From: Thermoanaerobaculia bacterium
GTDB lineage: Bacteria > Acidobacteriota > Thermoanaerobaculia > Multivoradales > J023
Assembly (NCBI GenBank): GCA_028066595.1
Contig: JALCBJ010000035.1
Location: forward strand, 1-63,043
Length of the DNA: 63,043 nucleotides
Direction of reading: 5' to 3'
Shown: positions 18,273 through 27,236 of the stretch, in pieces
How positions within the stretch are numbered: position 1 is the stretch's first letter
How the letters are laid out: each line of letters opens with the position of its first letter
Translations under genes and position numbers: made by a program
Notes under the pieces: generated by a model
What the model was told of the DNA's origin: nothing
The model's input: the letters and a program-made list of their open reading frames with translations, nothing else
Database searches by the model: none

Positions 18273-18862
18273 AGCCGTGCCGTCTTCCACTCACGCCGCA
18301 CCGTTCGGGTCGACAGATGCAGGAGTGAGCCGACTTCCGCCTCGGTCAGTCCCAAGAACAACCGGAACTCCACGATCTGAGCCTGGCGCGGATCCCGTCG
18401 CTGTAAAGTCTCCAGGGCGCCTTGCAGTCCCAGTAGATCTGCGGGAGAACCCGGCGGCGACACCGCGCCCACGTCACCCAATGCGTCGAGCGCCACGGTC
18501 AGAGCCCGATCGCGTTTGCCGGCGAAGCGCCGTCTGGAGTAGTCCACCAGCACGCGACGCAAAACCGTGGCGCAATATCCCAGGAACTGTTCCACACTCT
18601 GCCACCTCACACGACGCCGGGTTCGAAGGTGCAAGTAGAGCTCGTTGACCAGCGCGGTGGGTTGCAAAGTGTGGCCACTTGCCTCGTAGACCATGAGCGC
18701 CCTCGCCATCTCGCGAAAGCGGTCGACGACGAGCGGCATGAGCTCGTCGAGGGATCCGCTTTCTCCGCCCTGCCATCGTTCGAGCAAAGGTACGAGAGGG
18801 TCGTGAACGTTGCCGACCGGCAACGTGGATGGCCGCTCTGTCTTTTCGCTGGTGACTTGAAT
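18245..18862 (-). CDS. ECF-type sigma-70 factor (TIGR02999-like)
   Basis: About 205 aa. Region 2 includes G-H-T-L-Q-P-T-A-L-V-N-E-L-Y-L and F-L-G-Y-C-A-T-V-L-R-R-V-L-V-D-Y; region 4 includes FRLFLGLTEAEVGSLLHLSTRTV. This is the group of ECF-like factors annotated TIGR02999, frequently encoded beside Ser/Thr kinases. Start choice is unusual: an ideal ribosome site AAGGAGGTG lies 7 nt before an in-frame ATT at 18862, whereas the longer frame (TTG at 18922, ATG at 18916) has no good site. If ATT is not used, the gene runs 18245-18916. The kinase gene overlaps its 3' end, so this is a two-gene operon with probable coupling. Confidence 0.85.
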   Translation of the reverse strand: MQVTSEKTERPSTLPVGNVHDPLVPLLERWQGGESGSLDELMPLVVDRFREMARALMVYEASGHTLQPTALVNELYLHLRTRRRVRWQSVEQFLGYCATVLRRVLVDYSRRRFAGKRDRALTVALDALGDVGAVSPPGSPADLLGLQGALETLQRRDPRQAQIVEFRLFLGLTEAEVGSLLHLSTRTVRREWKTARLWLKRALAT

Positions 18863-18876
18863 GACGTCACCTCCTT
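18860..18876 (-). promoter_or_regulatory. Consensus Shine-Dalgarno before an ATT start, embedded in TGACGTCA
   Basis: On the minus strand AAGGAGGTG (18876-18868) is a near-perfect anti-16S match. Seven bases after its GGAGG comes ATT (18862-18860), in frame with the sigma gene. The spacer holds the palindrome TGACGTCA (18862-18869). AUU starts are known for infC, where they allow IF3-dependent control; use here is an inference. Confidence 0.5.
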
Positions 18877-18922
18877 GGAACGTCTCGAATCTCGACAACA
18901 GCCGGAGATGCTGCATCGACAA

Positions 18923-19127
18923 ACCAAGCCTATCGACGGAGCGCCACGCATCCGGACCGTTCGTCCCGCAACCTCATCTGTCCACACCGCATCTCGGGTA
19001 CCGATCGAGAGTCCGCGTCGGTATCCAGGCAACGCCCAAAGAACGCTTCGGGCTGCCTACCTTCGATCGTCTGGGCGCGCCCCAGATCCCCTTCGAGATC
19101 CGGTCGCAGCCACCGACGCCCCAACCC
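18923..19127. other. Intergenic region upstream of the sigma/kinase operon and downstream of the second ADOP
   Basis: About 200 bp with no conserved ORF. It must hold the promoter of the sigma/kinase operon and the 3' end of the ADOP transcript (both minus strand). I see no clear -35/-10 pair and no hairpin with a U-tract. Confidence 0.35.
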
Positions 19128-21833
19128 TCAGTCCGCGCGCAATACCTCGATGGGATCGACTTGAGATGCTTTGTGAGCCGGGACGATCGAAGCCAAACCT
19201 GCGGCCGCGAGCAAAGTGATCGCGGCGAGCAGGAAGCTCCAGGGATCCCTCGGTTGGATGTCGTAGAGCTGGCTGCGGAGAAGCGGCACCACGAGAAGAG
19301 ATGCGCCGAGCCCGAGCAAAGAACCGCACAGCCCGAGTGTCAAGCCCCGCCGCAACCAGATCCGTACCAGCTCCGCAGGTGAAGCGCCGAGCGCCAGGCG
19401 CACACCGATCGCGTGACGCTCCGAGGTCACGGCAAACGCCATGAGGCCGTAAAGGCCGACAGCGGCAAGTGCCAGTGCCGAAATCGCAAAGGCTCCGAAC
19501 AGCGAGGAGACCAAGCGTTCCTCGCGAAGCGCCACCCCTCGCCGAGCTTCCAGGGTCGAGACGTCGAAGATCGGCAGCTCCGGCACGGCTTCTGCAACCG
19601 CGGCCCGCGCGGGTGCCACCAACGACGTCGCAGCGACTCCGGGCGCCGCACGCACGACGAATTTCATATCCCATGTCCCGGCGAACCCTGTCGTGGCGCC
19701 GCGGATCGGCAGGTAGACCATGGGTCGGGCAGGTGTCTCGGGATCGAAGTAGACGTCACCGACGATCCCTCGAACCGTGACTCCGCCGTCGAACCAAGGA
19801 TGGGGTTCGTCTCCGAGCCGAAAAGTGCGGCCCACCCTCGTAGGGTCGCGTTCTCCAGGCCAGAACCGACTCGCGGCGGCCTGGTTGATCCAAGCGTCGC
19901 CCTCTCCGTCCCGTAGATCTACGCCGCGGCCTGCGACCAGTGGGATCCCAAGTGTCGAGAAGTATGGCGGCGTGACGACACGCACGTAGACGGGCACTGA
20001 CTCGTCCAATCCGCCGACGAAGACCTCGTCCGCCCAACGGCCGCCGGCCATGGGCAGCTCGTTGGCTGCGGCCGCGTGGAGCACCAGCGGTGACGACTCC
20101 AAGCGCTCGAGGATCCGGTCGAAGAGGTCGGCGCGCTGGGTTCGCTGGGAGTCCCAGCCGGCTCTGAGGGCCTGGGGGTCGGTTTCTCGCATGAACTCGA
20201 AGTCCATCGCGGGGGCGAGGCGAAAGGCCAGGACTTCCTCGGGATCGAATCCCAGATCTTGATGCAGAAGCCCTTGAAGACTCTTCACCACCAAACCGGC
20301 CGAGACCAGGAGTACGCACGCGAGCGCGATTTCGCCCAGAACGAGAGCCGTCGTAGCCCCCCTGCTACCCCGACTGCCACCGCGTACTCCGAGCAGCACC
20401 GTCGAGCTCTCCCGAGCGCCCAGCCGGCCGAATCGCCATGCCGGGATGGCTCCGAAGAGCAGCCCGGTGACCAAGGCCGTTCCGAGAGCGAATAGCAGGA
20501 CCGCGCCGTCCACCGAGACATCGGTCAGCCTCGGCAGGCTCCCAGTCGCAATGCGTGGTAGCCAGCGAACCACCCCGAGAGCAAGCGCGACACCGGCGGC
20601 TCCCCCCAAGAGAGAAAGGACCATGCTCTCGGTGACGAGCTGACGCGCCAGTCGTCTCGTACTGGCACCCAAGGCGGCGCGGGTCGCGAGCTCCTGCCGC
20701 CGCGCCTGGCCGCGAACCAGCAATAGATGGGCGACGTTGGAACAGGCCACCAACAGCAGGAACCCCACCGCCGCCCACAGCAGTATCAACGTCTCGCGGA
20801 CGTCACCCACGAGCCATTCCTGTAGCGGCATGGTCCGCGCTTCCCATCCGGCATTCGAATCGGGGTAGGCCTCTGCAAGTCGCGCCGCCACGGTCGCCAG
20901 GGCTGCTCGAGCTTTCTCCAGTGCTTCCCCTGGCGTTCCATCCGAACGCAACCGGCCTACGGCTCCGAGATAACGCTGCGAGCGGGTACCGACGGAATCT
21001 GCTTGCCGCGACAACAAGCCGAAGACCTCGTAGCGAGCCGATGGATACTCGAAGCCTTCGGCTGCGACGCCGATGATCTCGTGAGCCTTGCCATCGAGAT
21101 AGAGGTCGGTGCCGACGATATCTTCGTCGCCCCCCAGCTCATTGCGCCAAAAGCCGAATGACAAGACGACCTGCGCACCGAATGGGTCGTCTCCGGCAGT
21201 GAACAGACGGCCTAGGTGGGGCGCCACGCCGAACAACGGAAAGAAGCTGTCCCAGGCTTGCAGGATGTCGACCCGATGGGCAGATCCTTCGACGACAGAA
21301 TTCGAGGCGAAGCTCCGGTAGAGAGTGACGTCTTCGAGCACATCGGTCTGCTCGTGCCAGTCCACGAGATCCTGCAACGAGACATCGAAACGGCTCCAGC
21401 CCCGGTCCTCGGCAGCCGAGTAGAGGCGGACCAATCGCTCCGGCTCTTCGAAAGGCAGGGGCTGGAGGACTATGCTGTTCACCAAGCTGAAGATCGCTGT
21501 CGTCAAGCCGATGCCAAGGCCCAGGGTGAGAGTCGCAGCCATGGTGAACCCGGGACGGCGCGCCAGTGCACGCCACGTCTGTCGCAGCTCGAGCCCCGTT
21601 CCCACCAACCAACGGCGCCTCCGGTCCCGAACACGCCTGCGGCGGTGCACTTCGAGACAAGCCGAGCGGTAGTCGGTCACACGACCAAATCGGCGGAGCG
21701 CCTCCCGTCGGGCCTCTTCGGGTGTCCGTCCAGCAGCGATCAGCTCCCGTTCCGCCATTTCCAGATGGAATCGGATCTCGTCATCGAGCTCACCCTGCAC
21801 GTCGGGACCACCGTAGCGGATCGGGCGGGTCAT
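19128..21833 (-). CDS. ADOP-type ABC permease with N-terminal cytoplasmic domain, PadR-linked
   Basis: A 901-aa permease. The ATG at 21833 follows GGGGAGG by 6 nt and is 1 nt past the PadR stop codon, giving tight coupling. The N-terminal ~80 residues are cytoplasmic (EIRFHLEMAERELIAAGRTPEEARREALRRFG), a helical domain typical of PadR-linked ADOPs. Then come two MacB-core/FtsX halves: the first TM has M-A-A-T-L-T-L-G-L-G-I-G, later motifs ELATRAALGAST and, in the second half, SERHAIGVRLALGAS, ending V-D-P-I-E-V-L-R-A-D. Known ADOPs lack their own ATPase, as here. PadR is likely the repressor of the pair. Export of toxic compounds is the usual suggestion, without direct evidence here. Confidence 0.9.
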   Translation of the reverse strand: MTRPIRYGGPDVQGELDDEIRFHLEMAERELIAAGRTPEEARREALRRFGRVTDYRSACLEVHRRRRVRDRRRRWLVGTGLELRQTWRALARRPGFTMAATLTLGLGIGLTTAIFSLVNSIVLQPLPFEEPERLVRLYSAAEDRGWSRFDVSLQDLVDWHEQTDVLEDVTLYRSFASNSVVEGSAHRVDILQAWDSFFPLFGVAPHLGRLFTAGDDPFGAQVVLSFGFWRNELGGDEDIVGTDLYLDGKAHEIIGVAAEGFEYPSARYEVFGLLSRQADSVGTRSQRYLGAVGRLRSDGTPGEALEKARAALATVAARLAEAYPDSNAGWEARTMPLQEWLVGDVRETLILLWAAVGFLLLVACSNVAHLLLVRGQARRQELATRAALGASTRRLARQLVTESMVLSLLGGAAGVALALGVVRWLPRIATGSLPRLTDVSVDGAVLLFALGTALVTGLLFGAIPAWRFGRLGARESSTVLLGVRGGSRGSRGATTALVLGEIALACVLLVSAGLVVKSLQGLLHQDLGFDPEEVLAFRLAPAMDFEFMRETDPQALRAGWDSQRTQRADLFDRILERLESSPLVLHAAAANELPMAGGRWADEVFVGGLDESVPVYVRVVTPPYFSTLGIPLVAGRGVDLRDGEGDAWINQAAASRFWPGERDPTRVGRTFRLGDEPHPWFDGGVTVRGIVGDVYFDPETPARPMVYLPIRGATTGFAGTWDMKFVVRAAPGVAATSLVAPARAAVAEAVPELPIFDVSTLEARRGVALREERLVSSLFGAFAISALALAAVGLYGLMAFAVTSERHAIGVRLALGASPAELVRIWLRRGLTLGLCGSLLGLGASLLVVPLLRSQLYDIQPRDPWSFLLAAITLLAAAGLASIVPAHKASQVDPIEVLRAD

Positions 21834-21834
21834 C

Positions 21835-22212
21835 TCAGACCTCCCCACCCACGGGCTGAGATCCCAGCACCTCGTCCACCATCCTCACGTAGCGGCGCCA
21901 TTCTCGCGTTTCCTGGTCGAGATGGCTGCGTCCACGAGCCGTGGTTCGGTAGAACTTGGCACGCCGATTGTTCTCCGAGACACCCCACTCGGACTCGATC
22001 CAGCCACGATCGGCCATGCGGTGAAGCGCCGGGTAGAGCGCGCCTTCTTCGATCTGGAGTTTGTCGGCCGAGGCCGCTCGCAGGAAGCGCATGACGCCAT
22101 AGCCATGCTTTGGCCCGTCGGTGAGCGCTCGCAGCACCAGCATGTCGAGAGTTCCTTGAACCAGTCCGTATCGATTCGCGGCTTTGTACGAGCGACTGCT
22201 CCGATTCCTCAT
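21835..22212 (-). CDS. PadR family transcriptional regulator
   Basis: A 125-aa winged-helix regulator with the family start Y-G-L-V-Q-G-T-L-D-M-L-V-L-R-A-L and K-H-G-Y-G-V, then I-E-E-G-A-L-Y-P-A-L-H-R-M, the recognition helix and wing, and a C-terminal dimerisation helix (REWRRYVRMVDEVLG). AGGAG lies 6 nt upstream of the ATG. Its stop codon is 1 nt before the ADOP start, so the two are one operon, and PadR proteins usually repress their own operon in response to phenolic or drug-like ligands. It is divergent from the RND operon, so it could also control that. Confidence 0.93.
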   Translation of the reverse strand: MRNRSSRSYKAANRYGLVQGTLDMLVLRALTDGPKHGYGVMRFLRAASADKLQIEEGALYPALHRMADRGWIESEWGVSENNRRAKFYRTTARGRSHLDQETREWRRYVRMVDEVLGSQPVGGEV

Positions 22213-22488
22213 GGCGGCTCCTGGTCGGATGGCGGTTCTGAGGTACTACGAACCCGTCCCCTAAATGTTTTATGGGAGCGGTTCTCCAGAGCCATCAGGG
22301 AACTCGCCACCGACTTCGTGCGTCTACTAGATCGATGGATCCGCGCATGTAACAACCCGCGACGTGGCTCGTAGAAATGTCCAGAGACGTAACTTTGCCG
22401 GGTCGCCGGACTTTCCTCCCAGACCTTCTCAACCGACGCCCAGAAGCTCCCGACGCACCCGCTTTCGATTTTCTCCAGGAGTCACAGA
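22213..22488. promoter_or_regulatory. Divergent control region between PadR-ADOP and RND efflux operons
   Basis: 276 bp between oppositely oriented efflux operons. It includes an AT-rich patch (22262-22275, ctaaatgttttatg) beside ggtactacg, a plausible promoter/PadR-operator area on the minus-strand side. No perfect operator dyad could be defined by eye. Confidence 0.35.
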
Positions 22489-23655
22489 ATGTCCGAATCC
22501 ACCAAGAAGCGCCTCTCCCTGGCTTCGCTTCTCATCTTGGTCGCAGCCGTCATCGCGGTGTTCGCCTTCGACTGGACCCCAGATACCGAAGCGGCGCAGC
22601 AGGATCAGCAAGCCAAGTCCGAGAAGGCTGACGACAGCTCGGAAGACCAGGATGTCGAAGGCGAAGACGAGGCCGAGGGCGAAGATGCCGAGGCCGAAGA
22701 AGAGACCGCGGTGCCGGTCGCGGTGACCGATCTACAGATCGGTCGCGTGTCGTCCTACCTCACGGCTACCGCCAACTTGGTACCGGAAAGTGAAGTCGAG
22801 GTTTTGGCGGAGTGGGAGGGCCGGTTGGCTGCGCTCAAGGTCGACGAGGGCGACGCCATCAAGAAAGGTCAGATTCTTGCCGAGCTCGCCCGCGACGACG
22901 CGGAAATCACCTTGCAGAAGGCACGGGTCCGAGCCGATACCGCCCGCATCGCTTTCGAGCGGGCGGAAAAGCTGAAGCAACAAGAGCTCCTGGCGCCGGA
23001 TGAGTTCGACAAGGTGGAGCAGTCGTTCCGTCTCGCCGAGCAGGAGGTCGCGGAAGCCGAGTGGCGGTTGGAGAAGACTTACATCCGCGCTCCGTTCCGC
23101 GGCATCGTCACCCAGCGCAACGTCCAACCCGGCCAGCACGTCCGCCCGGGTGACTCGCTGTTCCGCGTCGCCGATTTCGAGCCACTGGTCGCGCGTATCT
23201 ACCTGCCGGAGAAGGACGTCCTCGCTCTGGAGACGGGTCGCGGCGTCCGCCTCAGCCTACGGGCCGACAGCGAGATCAGCTTCCAGGGCAAGATCCAGAA
23301 AATCAGCCCCGTCGTGGATACGGCGACCGGAACCGTCAAGGTCACCGTAGCCGCGACGCGCGTGCCCTCGGCGGTGCGCCCAGGGGCCTTCGTCCGGGTC
23401 GACATCGCCAAGGAAACCCGCGAGAGCGTCGTGCTGGTGCCCCGTGAGGCAGTGGTCCGCGAGCTCCAGAGCACGTTCGTCTTCGTCGCTCAGGGTGACG
23501 AGGCCGAGAAGCGCGAGGTAACCCTCGGACTCGAAGAAGATGGTCGTGTCGAGGCAGTCTCCGGTCTCGCTGCCGGCGACCGCGTGATCACCGCCGGACA
23601 AGGCGGTCTGGAAGACGGCGCAAAAATCAAGCTCGTCGAGTCGGTCACGTCCTGA
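22489..23655 (+). CDS. RND efflux periplasmic adaptor subunit
   Basis: A 388-aa membrane-fusion protein. One N-terminal TM helix (residues ~10-27) is followed by an unusually acidic linker (residues ~38-73, almost only Asp, Glu, Ala, Gly, Ser), then the biotinyl-lipoyl-like half motif (A-E-W-E-G-R-L-A-A-L-K-V-D-E-G-D-A-I-K-K-G-Q), a short coiled-coil hairpin, the second lipoyl half (Y-I-R-A-P-F-R-G-I-V-T-Q-R-N-V-Q-P-G-Q), and the beta-barrel and membrane-proximal domain. It would bridge the RND pump to an outer-membrane channel, which is not encoded nearby. The pump gene starts 110 bp downstream on the same strand, so the two are probably one operon. Confidence 0.9.
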   Translation: MSESTKKRLSLASLLILVAAVIAVFAFDWTPDTEAAQQDQQAKSEKADDSSEDQDVEGEDEAEGEDAEAEEETAVPVAVTDLQIGRVSSYLTATANLVPESEVEVLAEWEGRLAALKVDEGDAIKKGQILAELARDDAEITLQKARVRADTARIAFERAEKLKQQELLAPDEFDKVEQSFRLAEQEVAEAEWRLEKTYIRAPFRGIVTQRNVQPGQHVRPGDSLFRVADFEPLVARIYLPEKDVLALETGRGVRLSLRADSEISFQGKIQKISPVVDTATGTVKVTVAATRVPSAVRPGAFVRVDIAKETRESVVLVPREAVVRELQSTFVFVAQGDEAEKREVTLGLEEDGRVEAVSGLAAGDRVITAGQGGLEDGAKIKLVESVTS

Positions 23656-23765
23656 TCTGAACCTGCTGAATCTCTTCGGTGCGCCCTCGGATGGGCGCAC
23701 CTCGCCCGAGCTGTGCCCCTCCGAGCTCCCGGCAAGCCACCTATCCTGTCCGCCGAGGATCCGCC

Positions 23766-26700
23766 ATGCGCCTCATCGAAATCTCTACGCAGCGTCGCGT
23801 CACCGTCTCCATGGTGGCGATCGCGATCTGCCTCTTCGGACTGGTCGCCTTCTCGCGGCTGCCGATCAACCTGCTTCCCGATCTCTCGTACCCGAGCCTG
23901 ACCATCGAGACGCGCTATCAGGGCGCGGCACCGACGGAGATCGAGGCATTGCTGACCCGGCCGATCGAAGAGTCCGTGGGTGTGGTGGCCGGGGTGCAAC
24001 GCATCTCGTCGGTCTCCAAGCCCGGGCTTTCCCAGGTGATCTTGGAATTCGGTTGGGATCGCGACATGGACTTCGCCGCTCTCGACGTGCGCCAGAAGCT
24101 CGACATCGTGCAGCTGCCGCGAGATGCGGAGAAGCCGGTGGTCCTGCGCTTCGATCCATCCAACGATCCCGTCCTCCGGGTCTACCTGTCCGATAGCTCG
24201 GGCGGCAAAGATGACCTGTTCCGTCTCCGCTATGTCGGCGAAGAGGTACTGAAGAAGGACCTCGAGTCCACGGAAGGCCTCGCGGCCGTGAAGGTCCACG
24301 GAGGCTGGGAAGAAGAGATCCAGGTTCAGATCGACGAGGGCAAGCTCTCGCTCCTCCAGCTGGACATCGGCGGGGTCCGCGACAAGCTCCGCCAGGAGAA
24401 CATTAACCAGGCAGGCGGAAGTCTCTACGAACGAGAAGCACGTTATCTCGTTCGTTCGCGCAACGAATTCGAAACTCTGGACGACATTCGCAACGTCGTC
24501 ATCCGAAACGATGGCGACCGTCTGGTCACTCTGGGTGACGTCGCCACCGTCGAACGAGGCCACAAACAGCGCGATGTCATCACCCGATTCGGTGGCGAAG
24601 AGGCCGTGGAGCTGGCCCTGTACAAGGAAGGCGACGCCAACACGGTACAAGTAGCCAAGGCGGTGCAACAACGCCTGGACAACCTGCGCGAAGAGCTTCC
24701 GGAGGGCGTGGAGCTGGTGGTCGGCGTCGATCAATCGGGCTTCATCCAGGCCTCGATTCGCGAGGTGCTGTCGAACGCAACGGTAGGTGGGCTGATCGCC
24801 ATCGTCGTTCTGCTGCTCTTTCTGAAGGACCCTCGTTCGACGCTGATCATCGCCGTGTCGATCCCGCTCTCGGTGGTTGCCACCTTCTTCCTGATGTACC
24901 GCACCGGCACCAGTCTGAACATCATGAGTTTGGGCGGCCTGGCGCTCGGCGTGGGTATGCTGGTGGACAACGCGATCGTGGTTCTGGAAGCGATCTACAA
25001 AAAGCTGGAAGAAGGTCTGCCGGCACTGGACGCTGCGCGAAAGGGTGCCTCCGAGGTGGGTCGGGCCGTCGTCGCCTCTACCTTGACCACGGTCGCGGTC
25101 TTCTTGCCGGTCGTGTTCCTCGAAGGTGTAGCTGCCCAGCTGTTTCGCGATCAAGCGCTCACCGTCTCCTTCTCGCTGATCGCTTCTCTCGGTGTGTCGC
25201 TGACGTTGATCCCCATGCTCGCCGCGTTGGTCGCCGGCAAGGGCCGTTCAGGTGCAATGTCCGACGTCGCGGAGGCCGAAGCGGCGGACACGCCCAAGCC
25301 GGGCCGGTTCCGCCGGATCGCCCGCTTCTTGTTCGTCGCGATTCCGAGTGTGATCCTGCGTGTGGTCCGCTGGCTCCTGGGCCTGATCGGTGCGATTCTG
25401 GTCCTGGTGGCCAAACCCTTCGGCAAGGTGTTCGACGCCGTCATGAATCGGGTGGCCGGTGCCTATCCCGCAATTCTGCGCTGGGCGCTGCGTCATCGTT
25501 TCCTCGTCGTCGGAACGGCTCTCCTGGCCCTCGGGGTCTCCGCGGCGCTGGTACCGGGCCTGGGCGTCGACCTGATTCCCCAGATGTCTCAGGGCGAGTT
25601 CAGCTTCCGGGTCGAGTTGCCCGAAGGAACGCCGTTGGAAGCCACCGACGCTTTCGTCTCCGATGCCCTCGAGGTACTCGCAGACGACGAGCGGGTCGAT
25701 GCCTATTCGGCCGTCGTCGGGGGCGCCGGTCTGTCCCTTGCCACCACCGGAACCGAGGGAGAGAACGTCGCCCGGCTACAGGTTCGGATGCAGGGCGGTA
25801 CGACCCCCGAAGACGAGCAGGCAGTGGCAGGTGTCCTACGGGGCCGTCTCGCTCAAGCCAAAGACGCCGACTTCGAATTCGAACGGCCGTCGGTCTTCAC
25901 CTTCCGTACGCCGATCGAAGTAGAGCTCTACGGCGACCAGCTGGAAGACCTCCAGGAGGCCTCCGAAACCCTGCTTCCCCAACTCGCCGAGATTCCCGGC
26001 GTCGTCGACCTACAATCGTCCGCCGAGCTGGGCAACCCGGAGTTGCTGGTGCGATTCAACCGCGAGACGCTGGTCCAGATGGGTCTCGACCTGTCCCAGG
26101 TCGCCGCGGTCGTGCGCAACAAGGTCCAAGGTGACGTGGCCACCCGCTTCACTCAGGACGATCGGGAGATCGACATCCTCGTACGGTCCGTCGAGCTGGG
26201 GGAAGCCCAGGTCACCGACGTGGCCGATCTCATCGTGGGCCAGAAGCAGGTCGGTGGCGTCCGGCGCATCCAGGAGCGCACCGAGACCGGTTTCCTGGTC
26301 CAGCGCGAGGTCGCGAGCGGTCCTGGTGAGAGCGTACCGATCCGTCTCAAGACGGTGGCCGACGTCGCCCTGGCGGAAGGCCCCAGCGAGATCCGCCGCA
26401 TCGGCCAGAAGCGAGCCGCCGTCATCTCCGGCAACCTCGAGGATCGAGACATGGGCGCCGCAGCAACGGACCTCCAGCGGGTGGTCGGCGAGGCCGTCCT
26501 CCCAGGCACCGTACTGCCAGTGGTTGCCGGTCAGCAGGAAGAGATGCAACGGTCGCTTCTGTCGCTCCTCGGTGCGATGGCGTTGGCCGCCTTCCTCGTC
26601 TACCTGGTGATGGCATCGCAGTTCGAGAGCTTCCTGCACCCCTTCGTCATCATCCTCACCTTGCCTCTGGGTGGTATCGGCGTCGTCCTGGCTCTCGCCC

Positions 26701-27131
26701 TCACCGGCCAGACCATCAACGTGGTCGCCATGATCGGCGCCGTGATGCTGGCTGGCATCGTGGTGAACAACGCCATCGTGCTCGTGGATGCGGTCAATCA
26801 ACAGCGCCGCGACCACGGCCTCTCCAAATTCGATGCCCTCGTCGTCGCCGGACGACAACGTCTGCGTCCCATCCTCATGACCTCGGCGACGACCATCTTC
26901 GGCCTGCTGCCCATGGCGTTAGGCCTCGGGGAAGGCGCGGAGCTCAGGGCGCCCTTGGCCATCACCGTCATCGGTGGCCTGGCGGTCGCCACGGTATTGA
27001 CCCTTGTGGTCATTCCGGTGGTGTACAGCTTGCTCGACCGCGGCGAGCTCGGGCTCGAAGGATCGGCAGAGACCGACACGGACGATGCGGCGGAGGCCGC
27101 GATGTCCAACGAGGCAGTCGAGCCGGCCTGA
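23766..27131 (+). CDS. RND efflux pump permease (HAE1/AcrB-like)
   Basis: A 1121-aa pump, started at the ATG at 23766 since the RND TM1 begins at once ([20 protein letters not shown]). Typical features follow: P-D-L-S-Y-P-S-L porter start, [16 protein letters not shown] in TM4 with the proton-relay Asp, a second porter domain, and [15 protein letters not shown] in the second half. Between TM6 and TM7 there is an extra ~75-residue insertion (~residues 500-575) with an Asp/Glu/Ala part and one or two additional hydrophobic helices ([28 protein letters not shown]). It is driven by the proton gradient; the substrate is unknown but the N-N-A-I form suits multidrug (HAE) pumps rather than metal pumps. 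Confidence 0.92.
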   Translation: MRLIEISTQRRVTVSMVAIAICLFGLVAFSRLPINLLPDLSYPSLTIETRYQGAAPTEIEALLTRPIEESVGVVAGVQRISSVSKPGLSQVILEFGWDRDMDFAALDVRQKLDIVQLPRDAEKPVVLRFDPSNDPVLRVYLSDSSGGKDDLFRLRYVGEEVLKKDLESTEGLAAVKVHGGWEEEIQVQIDEGKLSLLQLDIGGVRDKLRQENINQAGGSLYEREARYLVRSRNEFETLDDIRNVVIRNDGDRLVTLGDVATVERGHKQRDVITRFGGEEAVELALYKEGDANTVQVAKAVQQRLDNLREELPEGVELVVGVDQSGFIQASIREVLSNATVGGLIAIVVLLLFLKDPRSTLIIAVSIPLSVVATFFLMYRTGTSLNIMSLGGLALGVGMLVDNAIVVLEAIYKKLEEGLPALDAARKGASEVGRAVVASTLTTVAVFLPVVFLEGVAAQLFRDQALTVSFSLIASLGVSLTLIPMLAALVAGKGRSGAMSDVAEAEAADTPKPGRFRRIARFLFVAIPSVILRVVRWLLGLIGAILVLVAKPFGKVFDAVMNRVAGAYPAILRWALRHRFLVVGTALLALGVSAALVPGLGVDLIPQMSQGEFSFRVELPEGTPLEATDAFVSDALEVLADDERVDAYSAVVGGAGLSLATTGTEGENVARLQVRMQGGTTPEDEQAVAGVLRGRLAQAKDADFEFERPSVFTFRTPIEVELYGDQLEDLQEASETLLPQLAEIPGVVDLQSSAELGNPELLVRFNRETLVQMGLDLSQVAAVVRNKVQGDVATRFTQDDREIDILVRSVELGEAQVTDVADLIVGQKQVGGVRRIQERTETGFLVQREVASGPGESVPIRLKTVADVALAEGPSEIRRIGQKRAAVISGNLEDRDMGAAATDLQRVVGEAVLPGTVLPVVAGQQEEMQRSLLSLLGAMALAAFLVYLVMASQFESFLHPFVIILTLPLGGIGVVLALALTGQTINVVAMIGAVMLAGIVVNNAIVLVDAVNQQRRDHGLSKFDALVVAGRQRLRPILMTSATTIFGLLPMALGLGEGAELRAPLAITVIGGLAVATVLTLVVIPVVYSLLDRGELGLEGSAETDTDDAAEAAMSNEAVEPA

Positions 27132-27236
27132 TTCCCTCCACCCGGGCGGTTTCGCCACCGCTCCCGGAGTCACCTGCCCGGACGAGGGTTCACCGATCCA
27201 CGGGCTGATGCGAAGATCCGGCGGGCGCGCCGCGGG

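Noticed and set aside
23490..25154. 554-aa minus-strand ORF (His/Asp/Gln-rich)
   Set aside because: It lies antisense to the RND adaptor and pump genes, has shadow-type composition and no signature; GC-rich coding DNA makes such long antisense frames common.
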